A stretch of DNA of 32,545 bases, taken from assembly GCA_017553575.1 (NCBI GenBank), contig JAFZKQ010000043.1, positions 1 to 32,545 of the forward strand, given 5' to 3'. The position numbers were made by a program, and so were the translations under genes. The DNA is from Paludibacteraceae bacterium (lineage in GTDB: Bacteria > Bacteroidota > Bacteroidia > Bacteroidales > Paludibacteraceae). The notes below the pieces were generated by a model that did not search any database, was not told the DNA's origin, and worked only from the letters and a program-made list of their open reading frames with translations. This document shows positions 30,572-32,545 of this stretch, piece by piece (position 1 is the stretch's first letter; every line of letters begins with the position of its first letter).

Positions 30572-32545
30572 ATGAAAAAAATAATTCTCACGCTATTTCT
30601 AACACTTTGTGCTTCTCTTGCGGCATGGGCCAATGCTCCGCAAACCATCAGTTACCAAGCCGTCATCCGCAACAGCAATGGCGACATCATACGTGAATCC
30701 AACATCGGCATCAAGGTGGCCATCCTCCAAAACGGGACAATCGTCTACGAAGAAGAGAGGATTGAAAAGACCAACAAGAACGGCCTCATCTCGTTTGCCA
30801 TCGGCGACGGCAACGGAATAAGCAAACAAAGCCTCGAATCCATCGATTGGTCCAAAGGTGACTTCTCCATCCGAAGCGAAGTCGACTTGAAAGGGCAAGA
30901 CATCTATTCCCTATCCATGACGACCCCGTTGACAAGTGTTCCGTATGCACTCTATGCAGAAAAGGTTTCGCCTAACGCACTCCCCTCAAAAGTCAGCGAA
31001 TTGGAAAACGACGAGGATTTCGTCAGCAGAGCTCAACTCAACAGCATTTTGTCGGATTATGAAAAAATAAAAACCGAGCCTCAACCAGAGGGAGGGGTGA
31101 TCATAACCAGCAACGACACAGCAAGATGGAATGCCAAATTGGACAATTTCGAAGAGAGCGATCCCCTCTTCGCTAAATCCATTGCCGCTCGTATCACAGC
31201 CAGTGATACAGCCAAGTGGAATGCCAACACTGCTAGTTTTGAGGAGAAAGACCCAATCTTCAACAAATCCGTAGCTGCAAAAATCTCAGCCAGCGACACG
31301 GCTAAATGGAACGCTAAGCTAGATAGTTTCGAAGAGAGCGACCCATACTTCAACAAGTCTGTGGCCAGCCATATCTCTGCAAACGATACAGCCAAGTGGA
31401 ACGCTAAGATTGATGCAGAAAACGACCCTGTTTTCGCTAAATCCATCGCCGCCCACATCACCGCCAATGATACGGCTAAGTGGAACGCCAACTCGGAGAG
31501 TTTTGAGGAGAAAGACCCAATCTTCAACAAATCCGTGGCCGCTAAAATCTCTGCCAGCGACACGGCTAAATGGAACGCCAAGCTAGATAGTTTCGAAGAG
31601 AGTGACCCATACTTCAACAAATCTGTGGCTAGCCATATTTCAGCAAACGATACTGCCAAGTGGAACGCTAAGATTGATGCGGAAAACGACCCGGTTTTCG
31701 CTAAATCCATCGCCGCTCACATCACCGCCAACGATACGGCTAAATGGAACGCCAACTCGGAGAGTTTCGAGGAGAAAGATCCAATCTTCAACAAATCCGT
31801 AGCTGCAAAAATCTCTGCCAGCGACACCGCTAAATGGAATGCCAAGTTAGATAGTTTCGAGGAGAGTGACCCATTCTTCAACAAGTCTGTGGCCAGCCAT
31901 ATTTCAGCAAACGATACCGCTAAGTGGAACGCTAAGATTGATGCGGAAAATGACCCGGTTTTCGCTAAATCCATTGCCGCCCACATCACAGCCAGCGATA
32001 CGGCTAAGTGGAATGCCAACTCGGAGAGTTTCGAGGAGAAAGATCCAATCTTCAACAAATCCGTGGCCGCTAAAATCTCTGCCAGCGACACCGCTAAATG
32101 GAACGCCAAACTAGACAATTTCGAAGAGAGCGACCCACTCTTCAACAAGTCTGTGGCCAGCCGTATTTCAGCAAACGATACCGCTAAGTGGAACGCTAAG
32201 ATTGATGCGGAGAACGACCCTGTTTTCGCCAAATCCATCGCCGCCCACATCACAGCCAGCGATACAGCTAAGTGGAATGCCAACTCGGAGAGTTTCGAGG
32301 AGAAAGATCCAATCTTCAACCAATCCGTGGCCGCTAAAATCTCTGCTAGCGACACTGCCAAATGGAACGCCAAGCTAGATAGTTTCGAAGAGAGTGATCC
32401 ACTCTTCAACAAGTCCGTGGCCAGCCGTATCTCAGCAAACGACACGGCTAAGTGGAACGCTAAGATTGATGCAGAAAACGAACCTGTTTTCGCCAAATCC
32501 ATCGCCGCACACATCACCGCCAGCGATACGGCTAAGTGGAACGCA
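30572..32545 (+). CDS. Secreted fibre-like repeat protein (3' end outside window)
   Basis: An open frame of 658 codons from the ATG at 30572 to the window end, with no stop. Signal peptide: MKKIILTLFLTLCASLAAWA. Residues about 20-125 form a conserved Bacteroidetes N-terminal domain (PQTISYQAVIRNSNGDIIRE, GLISFAIGDG, LTSVPYALYAEKVS). From residue 182 the chain is a tandem array of 28-30-residue units of the form DTAKWNAK...FEESDPxFxKSxAxxIxAx, resembling repeats in phage-tail-fibre-like surface proteins. The array continues past the edge, so the C-terminus (possibly a T9SS tail) is not seen. The repeats are nearly identical at DNA level, pointing to recent duplication. Confidence 0.88.
   Translation, partial: MKKIILTLFLTLCASLAAWANAPQTISYQAVIRNSNGDIIRESNIGIKVAILQNGTIVYEEERIEKTNKNGLISFAIGDGNGISKQSLESIDWSKGDFSIRSEVDLKGQDIYSLSMTTPLTSVPYALYAEKVSPNALPSKVSELENDEDFVSRAQLNSILSDYEKIKTEPQPEGGVIITSNDTARWNAKLDNFEESDPLFAKSIAARITASDTAKWNANTASFEEKDPIFNKSVAAKISASDTAKWNAKLDSFEESDPYFNKSVASHISANDTAKWNAKIDAENDPVFAKSIAAHITANDTAKWNANSESFEEKDPIFNKSVAAKISASDTAKWNAKLDSFEESDPYFNKSVASHISANDTAKWNAKIDAENDPVFAKSIAAHITANDTAKWNANSESFEEKDPIFNKSVAAKISASDTAKWNAKLDSFEESDPFFNKSVASHISANDTAKWNAKIDAENDPVFAKSIAAHITASDTAKWNANSESFEEKDPIFNKSVAAKISASDTAKWNAKLDNFEESDPLFNKSVASRISANDTAKWNAKIDAENDPVFAKSIAAHITASDTAKWNANSESFEEKDPIFNQSVAAKISASDTAKWNAKLDSFEESDPLFNKSVASRISANDTAKWNAKIDAENEPVFAKSIAAHITASDTAKWNA
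31115..32545 (+). repeat. 264-bp higher-order tandem repeat inside the fibre gene
   Basis: The units begin at 31115, 31205, 31295, 31385, 31469, 31559, 31649, 31733 and so on: 16 subunits up to the edge, the last partial. Three types cycle: C (30 aa, NSESFEEKDPIF; first copy NTASFEEKDPIF), A (30 aa, KLDSFEESDPYF or FF) and B (28 aa, KIDAENDPVF). C+A+B is 88 codons or 264 bp, and equivalent GAC codons occur at 31295, 31559, 31823, 32087 and 32351. The first unit (31115) is a hybrid with an A-type start and a B-type end (FAKSIAARITAS). Confidence 0.93.

Noticed and set aside
31081-32517. Long open frames on the minus strand over the repeat region (31081-31710 and 31717-32517)
   Set aside because: They are the antisense of the fibre gene. 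The repeat unit happens to lack stops in that frame, and the plus strand has a signal peptide, a known N-terminal domain and a continuous frame.
31115-32545. Regular repeats as a CRISPR array
   Set aside because: The period is 84-90 bp in frame with a gene, units are contiguous without spacers, and no cas gene is near.

Overview
This window is chromosomal DNA from a member of the Bacteroidales. The promoters have the Bacteroidetes form (TTG, 19-20 bp, TAnnTTTG). The tmRNA tag is the GENNYALAA type. Several protein families are typical of the group: T9SS sorting tails, a GldM-like domain, a BspA-like LRR protein, a GH95 fucosidase, OprO/P-type porin, YtxH/holin-X envelope genes and a MurA with Asp in place of Cys. 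The type IX secretion signals favour a Porphyromonas-, Barnesiella- or Paludibacter-like lineage over classical Bacteroides, but the genus cannot be fixed from the sequence.

Layout. 1-212: SRP RNA and tRNA-Thr(TGT) transcribed leftward from one promoter. 212-2462: a secreted YD-repeat protein, a decayed copy of it, dispersed repeats, and a small leftward RNA gene. 2463-6477: an orphan GldM-like membrane protein, then a leftward operon rlmI - M48 protease - lipoprotein. 6708-7629: a tightly overlapped three-gene locus (DUF3791, DUF3990/ADP-ribosyltransferase-like, small partner) that looks like a toxin-antitoxin module. 7966-9203: two YtxH paralogues, a holin-X-like membrane protein and a small coupled gene. 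9382-12980: nucleotide metabolism and housekeeping (an IMP dehydrogenase of the trichomonad-like type, tmRNA, NudC, Apt). 13097-16942: a DUF4112-like membrane protein, a lipoprotein and a 714-residue coiled-coil protein of unknown function. 17087-19874: a DnaQ/PolB-type exonuclease, an abundant-looking secreted protein and a porin. 20187-23979: an SDR enzyme, a BRCT-SUKH fusion and a 721-residue LRR_5 protein. 24525-27509: a secreted GH95 alpha-L-fucosidase with CBM6 and T9SS tail. 27899-29955: a second small RNA gene, murA and a membrane protein. 30063-end: a T9SS-tailed protein followed by a long repeat protein that runs off the window.

The observations most worth follow-up are: (i) two short RNA genes (about 2180-2114 on the minus strand and 27936-28016 on the plus strand) with the same design and a related 5' segment; (ii) the DUF3791/DUF3990 three-gene locus; (iii) the BRCT-acidic linker-SUKH fusion beside a signal-less LRR protein; (iv) a palindromic dispersed repeat present in at least three copies; (v) an IMPDH whose catalytic residues fall at the same numbers as in the Tritrichomonas foetus enzyme; (vi) a 264-bp higher-order repeat in the terminal fibre-like gene.
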